In this document: positions 1-7,215 of the stretch, piece by piece
Layout: each line of letters begins with the position of its first letter
Position numbering within the stretch: the first letter of the stretch is position 1
Origin: JBDTMT01 sp033764095
Lineage (GTDB): Bacteria > Desulfobacterota > Binatia > HRBIN30 > CADEER01
Direction of reading: 5' to 3'
Assembly: GCA_033764095.1 (NCBI GenBank)
Contig: JANRJF010000242.1
Coordinates: 1-28,851 of the forward strand
DNA: 28,851 nucleotides
Position numbers and translations under genes: made by a program
Notes under the pieces: model-generated
The model's database searches: none
Told to the model about the DNA's origin: nothing
Seen by the model: only the letters and a program-made list of their open reading frames with translations

Positions 1-884
1 GTATCGGCCAGGGCGTCGCCGAGCCGCGCCAGCGCCGCGTCGACGGCGCGCGCCTTGACGCGCGCGACCGCGCCGCTGTCGAACAGCAGCGTGCGCAGCG
101 GCGCGCTGGTGCCCGGCAGCGGCAGCGGATCGAGTGGCGCAGCGCCGCTCTGTACCGCCAGGCTGTGCGGCGCCCAGAAGGTGGCGAGCGGCGCGGTGCC
201 GACGTCGGCGGCGATCTTGGCGGCGTGGACGTGCGCCACGTCGGCGTCGCTGGCCTCGTTGTAGACCAGCATCCAGGGCCGGCCGTGCTGCAGCCAGCGC
301 TCGAGGAACCGCACCACCGCCTTGTTCTGGTACGAGTGGCGGGTGACCACGGCGATCACCAGGTCGGCGACCGCGAGCAGCGACTCGCTCGCCAGGCGGT
401 TGTCCTCCAGGATGCTGTCGAAGTCGGGCGTGTCGATCAGCATCAGCGCCGCTGGCAGCGCCGCCTCCTCGGCGACCAGCAGCTCGGTCGGATCGCCGGC
501 GGGACTGAGCGGCGCCTGCGCCGGGCCGGCGCCGGCGATCGGCAGCGGTGCGAGGCGGAAGCGCGCCAGCGTCGGCTCGGCGCGCAGCGCCGCCAGCAGG
601 GTGGGGTGGGCGGCGCCGACCAGGCGTCGTGTCGCCCCGCCGGTCGGGACCGACGGGCTCAGCAGCCGGCCGACCAGGGCGTTGAACAGCGCCGACTTGC
701 CGGCGTTGTTGGGGCCGACGATGCCGGCGACCAGGTAGGCGTCGCCGCCCGCCGAGCGCGGCAGCAGGTCGCGATCGAGCAGGTCGATACCCGCCGCCGC
801 CGCCGGGACGCGCCCCGCAACCGGTGCCAGCGCCTGACGCACCTGGCGCAGCAGGGCGGTGCGATCGGACGTGTCGCCGGGCAT
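1..884 (-). CDS. P-loop GTPase (dynamin/Era-like G domain), partial at left edge
   Basis: The minus-strand frame opens at an ATG at 884 and stays open to the window edge (294 codons), so the C-terminus is missing. A G1/P-loop GPNNAGKS lies near residues 55-62, followed by NALVGR typical of GTPases that handle macromolecular assemblies. The G3 region reads LIDTPDFDS, as in dynamin-like and some 50S-binding GTPases. The usual G4 NKxD appears as NEASD after a hydrophobic strand (WMLVYNEASD), so guanine specificity may be relaxed. No membrane segment is visible in the part present. It diverges from the HisI-family gene across about 110 bp. Nucleotide binding is clear from the motifs; the cellular role is not, and a dynamin-like or ribosome-associated GTPase are both possible. 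Start choice rests on the first in-frame ATG before the conserved domain. Confidence 0.8.
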   Translation of the reverse strand, partial: MPGDTSDRTALLRQVRQALAPVAGRVPAAAAGIDLLDRDLLPRSAGGDAYLVAGIVGPNNAGKSALFNALVGRLLSPSVPTGGATRRLVGAAHPTLLAALRAEPTLARFRLAPLPIAGAGPAQAPLSPAGDPTELLVAEEAALPAALMLIDTPDFDSILEDNRLASESLLAVADLVIAVVTRHSYQNKAVVRFLERWLQHGRPWMLVYNEASDADVAHVHAAKIAADVGTAPLATFWAPHSLAVQSGAAPLDPLPLPGTSAPLRTLLFDSGAVARVKARAVDAALARLGDALAD

Positions 885-993
885 CCGCGAAACGAAACCA
901 CAGAAACCGGCGGATGAACACCGCCAGAGCCGGTTCGTCGTTCGTCGAGGGCCGGTTTAATCGCCGTGTCGCCTGTTCTATCAATGCCGGACC
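885..993. promoter_or_regulatory. Divergent intergenic region between GTPase and HisI-family genes
   Basis: This 109-bp gap must hold both divergent promoters. It contains words resembling the palindrome at 1413-1514 (ACCACAG and GATGAACAC) in degenerate form near 896-930. I see no convincing -35/-10 pair or operator. Confidence 0.3.
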
Positions 994-1404
994 ATGAACG
1001 AGCTCGAAGAGGGAAGCGCGCTGCGCCTGGACTTCCGCAAGCTGCTCAAGGCGACCGGCGCCGCGCCGGACATCCTGCCGGTGGCGGTGCAGAACGCCGA
1101 CACCGGCGAGGTCATCCTGGTCGCGTACGCCAACCAGCGGGCGCTCGAGGCCTCGCTGCGCCAGCGCATGGCGGTGTTCTGGAGTACCTCGCGCAACGAG
1201 CTGTGGGAAAAGGGCAAGACCTCCGGCGAAACGTTCGACCTGCTCGAGGTGCGGGTGAACTGCGAGCAGAACTCGCTGCTCTACGTCGTCCGCCCGCGCC
1301 GCGGCGGCATCTGCCACACCAGGAACGCCGCCGGCGCGCCGCGCAACTGCTACTATCGCCGCCTCGACTTCGAGACCGGCGAGCTGGTCAATCTCGATCC
1401 GTGA
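994..1404 (+). CDS. hisI: HisI-family phosphoribosyl-AMP cyclohydrolase-like protein with altered metal site
   Basis: This 136-aa protein matches the PRA-CH fold: FWSTSRNELWEKGKTSG (residues 62-78) is the family signature, and the zinc cysteines C90, C107 (ICHT) and C119 (NCYY) are kept. HisI opens the adenine ring of phosphoribosyl-AMP, the third step of histidine synthesis. The family's DCDxD magnesium motif is here N89-C90-E91-Q92-N93, so all three aspartates are replaced. I have an unverified memory of a divergent bacterial subgroup with this NCEQN pattern; whether it makes histidine or acts on another nucleotide is unclear. No other his gene is adjacent, so it is not in a his operon. The start was chosen at the ATG giving a normal family N-terminus; the ribosome-binding site is weak. 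Family assignment is firm, activity uncertain. Confidence 0.8.
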   Translation: MNELEEGSALRLDFRKLLKATGAAPDILPVAVQNADTGEVILVAYANQRALEASLRQRMAVFWSTSRNELWEKGKTSGETFDLLEVRVNCEQNSLLYVVRPRRGGICHTRNAAGAPRNCYYRRLDFETGELVNLDP

Positions 1405-1412
1405 GGACGAGT

Positions 1413-1514
1413 CACCACAGATGAACACAGAGAACCACAGATGAAGCCGGAGGCATCCGTATTCAGGAGCCAGCCTGCGTGTGTCTCCGTGGTTCTCGGT
1501 GCTCATCGGTGATG
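1413..1514. repeat. Imperfect inverted repeat with ACCACAGATGA-type words
   Basis: The left arm (about 1413-1445) repeats ACCACAGATGA/ACACAGAGA words. The right arm (about 1484-1514) is its imperfect complement, with about 20 of 24 positions matching in the core. It starts 8 bp after the hisI-family stop. Its right arm encodes the last residues of the small membrane protein on the other strand, which suggests the element inserted into or replaced that gene's 3' end. It could serve as a bidirectional terminator hairpin, but there is no T-tract. Confidence 0.55.
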
Positions 1515-1741
1515 CCCCTCGCGTCGCACACCGCGGCAACCCACACGCCGATCGCCAGTGAGCCGGCCGCCGCCGCGCACCATGGGGTGAATGGCCAGGC
1601 GGCGAGGGTGACGTCGCTCAGCCACCACGACGCGGCGAGAAAGGCGACGCCGCGCAGCCAGCGGCGGCGGTAGAGCTGGCCGAGGCCGGGCAGCCAGAAG
1701 GAGAGCTGCGCGGCGCAGCGACTGGCATCAGCGCGGTGCAC
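1463..1741 (-). CDS. Small two-segment membrane protein
   Basis: This 92-aa protein starts QLSFWLPGLGQLYRRRW, a PG-x-GQ-x-Y pattern seen in small TM2-like or DUF5683-like membrane proteins, then has two hydrophobic stretches (about residues 30-50 and 55-72). I do not recognise a function. Its ATG overlaps the 3' end of the upstream split-barrel gene by 14 bp, so the two are probably translated from one message. The last 17 or so residues (charged, ITDEHREPRRHTQAGS) are encoded by the inverted repeat at 1413-1514 and are probably not conserved, so the ancestral protein was likely shorter or ended differently. Confidence 0.6.
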   Translation of the reverse strand: MHRADASRCAAQLSFWLPGLGQLYRRRWLRGVAFLAASWWLSDVTLAAWPFTPWCAAAAGSLAIGVWVAAVCDARGITDEHREPRRHTQAGS

Positions 1742-2555
1742 CGTCGCTCCAGCGCTCGATGCGGGCGCGGCCGGCGCGACCGCGCCGGCGCAGCGCCCAC
1801 TGCTCGCTCAGTTCCGTCCACCAGCCGCGTGGCGGCGACGGCGCGAGTGTGCCGCGGCGCCGCTCGACGGTGAACGCGCCGCCGCGCACCACGCCGCGCA
1901 GGTGGACCTGGCGCAGGTCGCGCATCGCCGCGTCCTCGACGTGCAGCAGGACGGTCGCCCTCCTGTCCGGCAGGTCGGCGAGCGGCGCGCCGTCCGGCGT
2001 GTGCAGCGGCCAGCCCGCTGCGTCCTGCGGCGGCGCGGCGATCGGCGTGATCACCGGCAGGCCGTCGCCGTCGAGCGTGAGCAGCGTGGCCGCGTCGGAG
2101 CCGGCGACCGCACGCACGCGCCGCGGCGTGATCTCCATGAAGGCGCGGCCGAAGTACCAGTCGAACAGCCAGCGGTGCAGCGGCACCGCGAGGATCGACT
2201 CGACCGGCGGATACTTGCGCCGCTCGGTGGCGAGGAAGCGGCGCACGAACTCGTCGCCGGAGGGGTCGGCGTGCACCGCCGCGGTGCCCTGGATGAGCCA
2301 GCCGCCGGCGAGCAGGGCGACGCGGCCGTCGCGCCGCACCGCCTCGGTCTTGTCCAGGAACGCGAGGGTCGAGGTGACGACGGCGCGTCCGCCGTCGCGA
2401 TAGGGCGTCATCGGCCAGCCGGTCGGCGCGCCGTGCGCGTCGCGTGCGGCGAAGATCGCCACTGGCGCCGCGTCGACCGCGCTCAACGCGGCGTCGGTCG
2501 GGGTCAACGCGGCGCCGACCAGTGCCCCGCCGAGCAGCACCAGACTTGCGGACAT
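1728..2555 (-). CDS. Pyridoxamine 5'-phosphate oxidase-like (FMN split-barrel) protein
   Basis: The 275-aa product has a strand pattern typical of flavin-binding split barrels: APVAIFAARDAHGAPTGWPM, then RAVVTSTLAFLDKTEAVRRDGRVALL and a second strand set around LIQGTAAVHAD. The family binds FMN, F420 or haem and performs small-molecule redox chemistry; the substrate here cannot be read. A hydrophobic N-terminus (residues 3-17) might be a short signal or simply a helix. The open frame continues upstream to 3197, but the ATG at 2555 is preferred because it precedes the family fold and sits beside an AT-rich promoter-like stretch; the upstream part is the antisense of the TetR gene. Divergent transcription from the TetR gene suggests control by that repressor. 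The downstream membrane protein overlaps its end. Confidence 0.7.
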   Translation of the reverse strand: MSASLVLLGGALVGAALTPTDAALSAVDAAPVAIFAARDAHGAPTGWPMTPYRDGGRAVVTSTLAFLDKTEAVRRDGRVALLAGGWLIQGTAAVHADPSGDEFVRRFLATERRKYPPVESILAVPLHRWLFDWYFGRAFMEITPRRVRAVAGSDAATLLTLDGDGLPVITPIAAPPQDAAGWPLHTPDGAPLADLPDRRATVLLHVEDAAMRDLRQVHLRGVVRGGAFTVERRRGTLAPSPPRGWWTELSEQWALRRRGRAGRARIERWSDGAPR

Positions 2556-2594
2556 GCGGTATTTATAACAAACGTTCGAAAACCGGAGCAAGCG
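2556..2594. promoter_or_regulatory. Overlapping divergent promoter/operator region for split-barrel and TetR genes
   Basis: This 39-bp gap is strikingly AT-rich for the window. TATAAC on the plus strand (2564-2569) and TATAAA on the minus strand (2567-2562) overlap, so the two -10 elements would compete. Adjacent self-complementary words AACGTT (2571-2576) and TTCGAA (2575-2580) could form a TetR operator. No strong -35 is visible for either direction. Confidence 0.35.
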
Positions 2595-3227
2595 ATGCCG
2601 AAGATCGTGCACCACGACGCGCGCCGCGCGGCGATTGCCGCCGCCGCCTGGCGCACCATCGCCCGCCACGGGCTCGACGCGAGCAGCGTGCGCGCCATCG
2701 CGCGCGATGCCGGCTGCTCGACCGGCGTGCTGGCGCACTACTTTCCCGACAAGGACGCGCTGCTGCTGCATGCGCTGCGCCTGGCGACGGCGCGCACAGG
2801 GGCGCGCATGGCGACGCGGGCCCGCGCGGCGCGCGGGCTGGCGGCGCTGCGCATGGTGGTGCGCGAGGCGTTGCCGCTCGACGCCGACAGCCGCGTCGAG
2901 TGGCGCATCTGGCTGGCCTTCTGGGGGCGGGCGTTCGCCGACCCCGCCCTCGCCGCCGAGCAGCGGCGGCGCTACCGGGTCTGGCGCCACCTGGTGCGGG
3001 AGCTGCTGGCGGCGGCGCGGCGCGACGGCGAGCTGCCGGCGTCGTTGGTGCCGGGCGCCGCGGCCGATCAGCTGGTCGCGTTCATCGACGGCGTTGGCCT
3101 GCAGGCGACGCTGGAGCCGCGGCGGCTGACCCGGGCGGTGCAGGTGCGCATGGTCGATGCGTATCTCGCGCGCCTTGCTGCACCACAAAGACACCAAGAC
3201 ACCAAGGCAACACGAAGGCCTTGGTGA
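2595..3227 (+). CDS. TetR-family transcriptional regulator (BetI-like)
   Basis: The 210-aa protein begins with a TetR DNA-binding domain: helix ARRAAIAAAAWRTIARHGLD, then the helix-turn-helix SSVRAIARDAGCSTGVLAHY and FPDKDALLLHAL (to about residue 65). The C-terminal ligand half contains VEWRIWLAFWGRAF, like BetI-type members, which answer to small organic ligands. The frame is open 693 bp further upstream, but that stretch is antisense to the split-barrel gene; the ATG at 2595, right after the divergent promoter, is the real start. Its final 16 or so residues (rich in Q, K, T, R) and its stop codon lie inside the hairpin at 3181-3245, so the native C-terminus was probably replaced. Likely targets are its own promoter, the divergent split-barrel gene and perhaps the downstream dehydrogenase. 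Confidence 0.85.
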   Translation: MPKIVHHDARRAAIAAAAWRTIARHGLDASSVRAIARDAGCSTGVLAHYFPDKDALLLHALRLATARTGARMATRARAARGLAALRMVVREALPLDADSRVEWRIWLAFWGRAFADPALAAEQRRRYRVWRHLVRELLAAARRDGELPASLVPGAAADQLVAFIDGVGLQATLEPRRLTRAVQVRMVDAYLARLAAPQRHQDTKATRRPW

Positions 3228-3245
3228 CTTGGTGTCTTTGTGGTG
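3181..3245. repeat. 28-bp near-perfect hairpin built on ACACCAAG words
   Basis: Left arm 3181-3208 and right arm 3218-3245 pair at 27 of 28 positions around a 9-nt loop. The arms contain tandem copies of the 8-bp word ACACCAAG. The TetR stop codon (3225-3227) lies in the right arm, and the hairpin ends 18 bp before the dehydrogenase start at 3264. It may act as an attenuator, a processing site or simply a mobile palindrome; it lacks a T-tract. Confidence 0.85.
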
Positions 3246-3263
3246 AAAGAACGCTTCGCAACG

Positions 3264-4211
3264 ATGCGCGCGTTACATTTCGACGGCACCACGGCGAACG
3301 TCATCGACGCGCCCGAGCCGCGTCCCACGGACAACGACGCCGTCGTCCGAGTCGCCCTCGCCGGCATCTGCAAGACCGATCTCGAGCTCACCAAGGGCTA
3401 CATGGGGTTCACCGGCATCCTCGGCCACGAGCTGGTCGGTGTGGTCGAGGACGGGCCGGCGCAATGGCGCGGCCGCCGCGTGGTCGCCGAGATCAACTTC
3501 GCCTGTGGCGCCTGCGCGTGGTGCGTGCGCGGCCTCGGGCGCCACTGTCCGACGCGCCGGGTGATGGGCATCCAGCGCGCCGACGGGGCGTTCGCCGAGC
3601 GCGTCGCGGTGCCGCTCGCCAACCTGCACGCGGTGCCCGACGGCGTCCCCGACGCGGCCGCGGTGTTCGCCGAGCCGTTGGCGGCGGCGTTCGAGATCCT
3701 CGAGCAGGTGCGCGTCGTCCCGGGCCTGTCGTGCATCGTGCTCGGCGACGGCAAGCTCGGCCTGCTCGCGGCGCAGGTGCTGGCCGCCGCCGGTGCCGAC
3801 GTGCTGGCGGTCGGCAAGCATGCCGACAAGCTCGCGCATCTGGCGCGGCGTGGCGTGCGCACGGTCGAGCTCGGTGAGTGGACGCGGGGGCGCGCCGACC
3901 TGGTGGTCGAGGCGAGCGGGACGGCGGCGGGCTTCGAGCTGGCGGTCGCCGCAACGCAGCCGCGCGGCACGCTGGTGTTGAAGAGCACGGTCGCGCATGG
4001 CGCGCCGCTCAATCTCGCGCCGCTGGTGATCGACGAGATCACCGTCGTCGGGTCGCGCTGCGGCCCGTTCGCGCCGGCGCTGGCGGCGCTCGCGTCGGGT
4101 CGCGTCGAGGTCGGGGCGCTGATCAGCGCGCGGCATGCGCTGCGCGATGGCGTCGCGGCGTTGCGTCACGCGGCGCAGCCGGGCGTGATCAAGGTACTGC
4201 TGGAACCGTGA
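3264..4211 (+). CDS. Zinc-dependent alcohol dehydrogenase (MDR superfamily)
   Basis: The 315-aa product is a medium-chain dehydrogenase. Catalytic zinc ligands C36 (GICKTD) and H55-E56 (GHELVG) are present, and C81, C84, C87 and C95 form the structural zinc loop. The Rossmann segment reads SCIVLGDGKLGLLAAQVLAA, with GDGKLG in place of the common GxGxxG. It should oxidise an alcohol or polyol, or reduce the aldehyde or ketone, with NAD(P); the substrate is unknown. At 315 aa it is a little shorter than the usual 340-360. An in-frame GTG at 3240 lies in the hairpin; the ATG at 3264 gives the normal N-terminus MRALHFDG. The lactonase-like gene follows after 10 bp, so they probably form an operon. 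Confidence 0.85.
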   Translation: MRALHFDGTTANVIDAPEPRPTDNDAVVRVALAGICKTDLELTKGYMGFTGILGHELVGVVEDGPAQWRGRRVVAEINFACGACAWCVRGLGRHCPTRRVMGIQRADGAFAERVAVPLANLHAVPDGVPDAAAVFAEPLAAAFEILEQVRVVPGLSCIVLGDGKLGLLAAQVLAAAGADVLAVGKHADKLAHLARRGVRTVELGEWTRGRADLVVEASGTAAGFELAVAATQPRGTLVLKSTVAHGAPLNLAPLVIDEITVVGSRCGPFAPALAALASGRVEVGALISARHALRDGVAALRHAAQPGVIKVLLEP

Positions 4212-4221
4212 GGGGGACCCG

Positions 4222-4968
4222 ATGCGACTGCATGCGCTGACCTGTGGCTGGCTGGAGGGGGCGCTGGGCAACTTCCTGGAGGGCGAGCGCGGCAGCATCC
4301 GGGTGCCGGTGCCGTGTTTCCTCGTCGAGCATCCGCGCGGGCTGGTGCTGTTCGACGCCGGCATGCACCCGCAGACGCAACACGATCCGGAGGGGCGGCT
4401 GGGCCCGATCGCCGGCGTGTTCACCGTCCACTTTGCCCCCGGCGAGGAGGTGGCGGGACGCCTGGCGGCGCTCGGGATCGACGCGGCGCGCGTCGACCTG
4501 CTGATCAACTCGCACCTGCACTTCGACCACAGCGGCGGCAACGCGCTGATCCCCAACGCGCGGTTGGTGGTGCAACGGCGCGAGTGGGAGGCCGGTCACG
4601 ACGCCGACCAGATCGCGCGGCAGTTCTACGGCACCGCCGACTATCAGCTCGGCCACGACGTGCTGCAGGTCGACGGCGAGTACGACGTGTTCGGCGACGG
4701 GCGCGTCGTCTGCCTGCCCACCTACGGCCACACGCCGGGGCACCAGTCGCTGCGCGTGCGGCTCGACAGCGGCGAGGTCGTCCTCACCGCCGACGCCTGC
4801 TACCTGCGCCGCACGCTGGAGAACCTGCACCTGCCGGCGATCGTCGACGACCCCGACGGCATGCGGCGCTCGCTGCTGGCGTTGCGCAAGCTGCGCGACG
4901 CCGGCGCGCGCATCATCGTCGGGCACGACCCGGAGGACTGGGCGACGGTCCCTGCGCTGATGACCTGA
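4222..4968 (+). CDS. AHL-lactonase-like metallo-beta-lactamase-fold hydrolase
   Basis: The 248-aa protein has the dinuclear-zinc motif H98-x-H100-x-D102-H103 (SHLHFDHSGG), then H170 (GHTPGH), D191 and H235. Size and spacing follow Bacillus AiiA (H104/H106/D108/H109, H169, D191, H235), and Y194 after D191-A-C matches the AiiA catalytic tyrosine. AiiA-type enzymes open the lactone ring of N-acyl homoserine lactones; relatives open other lactones. No signal peptide is seen, so it should act in the cytoplasm. It lies 10 bp after the dehydrogenase, which suggests a pathway in which an alcohol or lactol is oxidised and a lactone hydrolysed, rather than only quorum quenching. Family assignment is strong; the substrate is inferred. 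Confidence 0.85.
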   Translation: MRLHALTCGWLEGALGNFLEGERGSIRVPVPCFLVEHPRGLVLFDAGMHPQTQHDPEGRLGPIAGVFTVHFAPGEEVAGRLAALGIDAARVDLLINSHLHFDHSGGNALIPNARLVVQRREWEAGHDADQIARQFYGTADYQLGHDVLQVDGEYDVFGDGRVVCLPTYGHTPGHQSLRVRLDSGEVVLTADACYLRRTLENLHLPAIVDDPDGMRRSLLALRKLRDAGARIIVGHDPEDWATVPALMT

Positions 4969-5026
4969 GCCGCACCGTCGTCGACGGCGGCTGGCTGGTG
5001 GCGCGGCGGCGTGCGAAGGAGACGCC

Positions 5027-5566
5027 ATGGGCAAGACCTTCGATGCCATCGATGAGGCACTCGCGGCCTTCATCGGCGCGCAGCGCATGTTCTTCGTCGG
5101 CAGCGCGCCGAGCGGCGACGGCGGGCACGTCAACGTGTCGCCGAAGGGCCACGACACCTTCCGCATTCTCGACCCGCACACGGTCGCCTATCTCGACCTC
5201 ACCGGCAGCGGCGTCGAGACCATCGCCCACCTGCGCGACAACGGCCGCATCACCTTCCTGTTCTGCGCCTTCGAGGGGCCGCCGAAACTGGTGCGCCTCT
5301 ACGGCCGCGGCGAGGTGGTGCGGCCGGGCGACGCCGAGTTCGCCGGGCTGGCGGCGCGCTTCCCGGCCCTGCCGGGCATCCGCTCGATCATCCGCGTCGG
5401 GCTCGAGCGCATCGCCGACTCCTGCGGCTACTCGGTGCCGCGCTACGCCTACCAGGGCGAGCGCAAGCAGTTGACCGACTGGGCCGAGCGCAAGGGCGAG
5501 GACGGTCTCGACACCTACCGCCGCGCGCGCAATGCACGCAGCATCGACGGCTTGAAGGGGCTGTGA
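5027..5566 (+). CDS. Pyridoxamine 5'-phosphate oxidase family protein
   Basis: The 179-aa protein matches the cytoplasmic PNPOx-like group: FFVGSAP near residue 22, HVNVSPKGHDTFRIL (residues 34-48), VAYLDLTGSG and RITFLFCAFEGPPKLVRLYGRG. The SPKG loop and these strands normally hold FMN. The C-terminal segment SCGYSVPRYAY is characteristic of this subgroup. The precise substrate is unknown. AAGGAG lies about 9 nt before the ATG. It follows the lactonase-like gene by 58 bp on the same strand and may be co-transcribed with it. It is the second split-barrel protein in 4 kb but is not closely similar to the one at 1728-2555. Confidence 0.8.
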   Translation: MGKTFDAIDEALAAFIGAQRMFFVGSAPSGDGGHVNVSPKGHDTFRILDPHTVAYLDLTGSGVETIAHLRDNGRITFLFCAFEGPPKLVRLYGRGEVVRPGDAEFAGLAARFPALPGIRSIIRVGLERIADSCGYSVPRYAYQGERKQLTDWAERKGEDGLDTYRRARNARSIDGLKGL

Positions 5567-5804
5567 GCGCCGAGAGGTTGTAGCGCGGCCCTCCGTGGCC
5601 GCCGCCCGGATGCGGCCCCGGCGGGCCGCGCGACCGGGCGCGCGCGCTGCGGTAGGTGTCGAGTCGCGCAGCATCGACGGCGTCAGGGCCGCGCTGTGCG
5701 ACATGACGCGGCGCGATTCGCGATACCTGGGCGGCGTTTCGCGTGCTAGCGTCCCAGTCGTTGCCGCGTCGAGCCGAGGGGCCGGGGGTGGCAGCCGAGG
5801 GGAC
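5567..5804. other. 238-bp intergenic stretch with REP-like motif and partial duplication
   Basis: No gene is supported here. A motif beginning TAGCGCGG and ending GGATGCGGCC (5581-5616) resembles the one at 10440-10480. The 15-mer CGCAGCATCGACGGC appears both near the end of the preceding gene (about 5537) and again near 5668, which suggests a small local duplication. Confidence 0.5.
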
Positions 5805-7187
5805 ATGGCGAACGCGTCGATGCCACTGGCGACTGCGCATGTGTTGCGCGCACGAGCAGCGGCGTCCGCCGCCGCGGTCGTCGAGCCGGCGTCGATCGAA
5901 GTCGACGCCCTGCGCCAGGGGTACGCGCGCGACACCGCCGCGACGGTGCGCCAGCAGTTGCCGTGGGCGATCGGGGCCTTTCTGCTCACCTATGCGGCGG
6001 TGGCGCTGTTCGAGGTGCAGCTGCATCCGGAGCGCCTGGCGACGTACCTGACCGTCTACGGCGTCGGCGTCGTCTGGTGCGGGGCGACGATCTGGCTGAC
6101 GCGCGGCCCGGACGTCACGCCGCGCCGCTGCCTGGTGGTGACCACGCTGCTCGGCGTGGCACTGATCGCCAACACCACCACCTACCACATCCTGGTGCGC
6201 GGCGAGGCCGAGGTGCTGGCGCTCGGCAATCTCTATTTGGTCATCGGCTTCCTCACCGCTTTTCCGTGGGGTGGGTGGCCGCAGGCGGCGGTGGCCGGCG
6301 CGGCCTGCGCCGGCTTGGGCATCGGCATTCTCACCAGCGTCACCACCGCGGTGAGCGCCGGCGTGTTGATGTCGGGCATGCTGTCGCTCGGCGGCCTCTC
6401 GGTGGCGGCGGCGCTGCTGACCGACCGCTACCGGCTGAGCCTGTTCCACGCGCGCGACGAGTTGCGCCAGGCGAAGGAAGCGGCCGAGGCGGCGAGCCGG
6501 GCGCGGCGCGATTTCGTCGCCAGCGTCAGCCACGATCTACGCACGCCGGTGAACATCATCTTCGGCATGGCGGACATGGCGCTCGACGTCGCCGTCACCG
6601 CCGAGCAGCGCGATTTCGTCGAGACCATCAAGCGCTCGGCGAGTCAGCTCAACGGCCTGCTCACCGACCTGCTCGACTTCTCCAAGATGGACGCCGGCGT
6701 CGTCGACCTGCGGCCGCGCCGCTTCGCCCTGCGCCCGTGGCTGGCGACGGCGCTGGAGGCGCACGGGCGCGACGCGGCGGTGAAGGGCGTGCGGCTGCGC
6801 GAGGAGGTGGCGCCGGGGCTGCCCGACGCCCTGGTCGGCGATCCCGACCGCCTGCGCCAGGTGCTCGCCAACCTGGTCGGCAACGCGGTCAAGTTCACCG
6901 ACCGCGGCAGCATCGTCGTGCGCCTGGCGGCGGCCGGGGGCGGCGAAGCCGGCGTGGTCCTGCGCTGCGAGGTCGCCGACACCGGCCTCGGCATTCCCGC
7001 CGAGGAGACCGAGCGGCTGTTCCAGCCCTTCGCGCAGGTGCCGGCGACGACCCGCTCGCATGCCGGGACCGGCCTCGGCCTGGCGATCTGCAAGCGCTTG
7101 GTCGAGCAGATGGGCGGCCGCATCGGCGTCGACAGTCAGCCCGGACGCGGCTCGACCTTCTGGTTCACGGTGCCGATGGGACGCTGA
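5805..7187 (+). CDS. Membrane-bound sensor histidine kinase
   Basis: The 460-aa protein has about six hydrophobic segments (roughly residues 53-72, 80-98, 108-128, 138-155, 158-182, 185-205), a short coiled linker (215-235), a HisKA domain with phospho-acceptor H243 (VSHDLRTPVN), and an ATPase domain with the N box (LANLVGNAVKF, about 355-365), G1 (DTGLGIP, 392-398) and G2 (GTGLGLAICKRL, 421-432). No PAS, HAMP or receiver is present. The ATG at 5805 has GAGGGG just upstream; the open frame extends to 5595 through the REP-like motif, which is unlikely to be coding. No response regulator is adjacent, so it is an orphan kinase. It is convergent with the next kinase, with 16 bp between the stops. 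Confidence 0.9.
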   Translation: MANASMPLATAHVLRARAAASAAAVVEPASIEVDALRQGYARDTAATVRQQLPWAIGAFLLTYAAVALFEVQLHPERLATYLTVYGVGVVWCGATIWLTRGPDVTPRRCLVVTTLLGVALIANTTTYHILVRGEAEVLALGNLYLVIGFLTAFPWGGWPQAAVAGAACAGLGIGILTSVTTAVSAGVLMSGMLSLGGLSVAAALLTDRYRLSLFHARDELRQAKEAAEAASRARRDFVASVSHDLRTPVNIIFGMADMALDVAVTAEQRDFVETIKRSASQLNGLLTDLLDFSKMDAGVVDLRPRRFALRPWLATALEAHGRDAAVKGVRLREEVAPGLPDALVGDPDRLRQVLANLVGNAVKFTDRGSIVVRLAAAGGGEAGVVLRCEVADTGLGIPAEETERLFQPFAQVPATTRSHAGTGLGLAICKRLVEQMGGRIGVDSQPGRGSTFWFTVPMGR

Positions 7188-7215
7188 GCGGCGCGCCCGG
7201 CGCCTAGGCGCGGGC
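7188..7215. terminator. Possible bidirectional hairpin between convergent kinase genes
   Basis: The dodecamer GCGCCTAGGCGC at 7200-7211 is a perfect palindrome, extended by GC-rich partly complementary flanks. The stop codon of the minus-strand kinase (7204-7206) is inside it. There is no T-tract, so a terminator role is only suggested by position. Confidence 0.3.

Noticed and set aside
1902..2594. Long in-frame extension upstream of the TetR regulator
   Set aside because: It is antisense to the split-barrel gene, has arginine-rich low-complexity content, and the TetR domain and promoter place the start at 2595.
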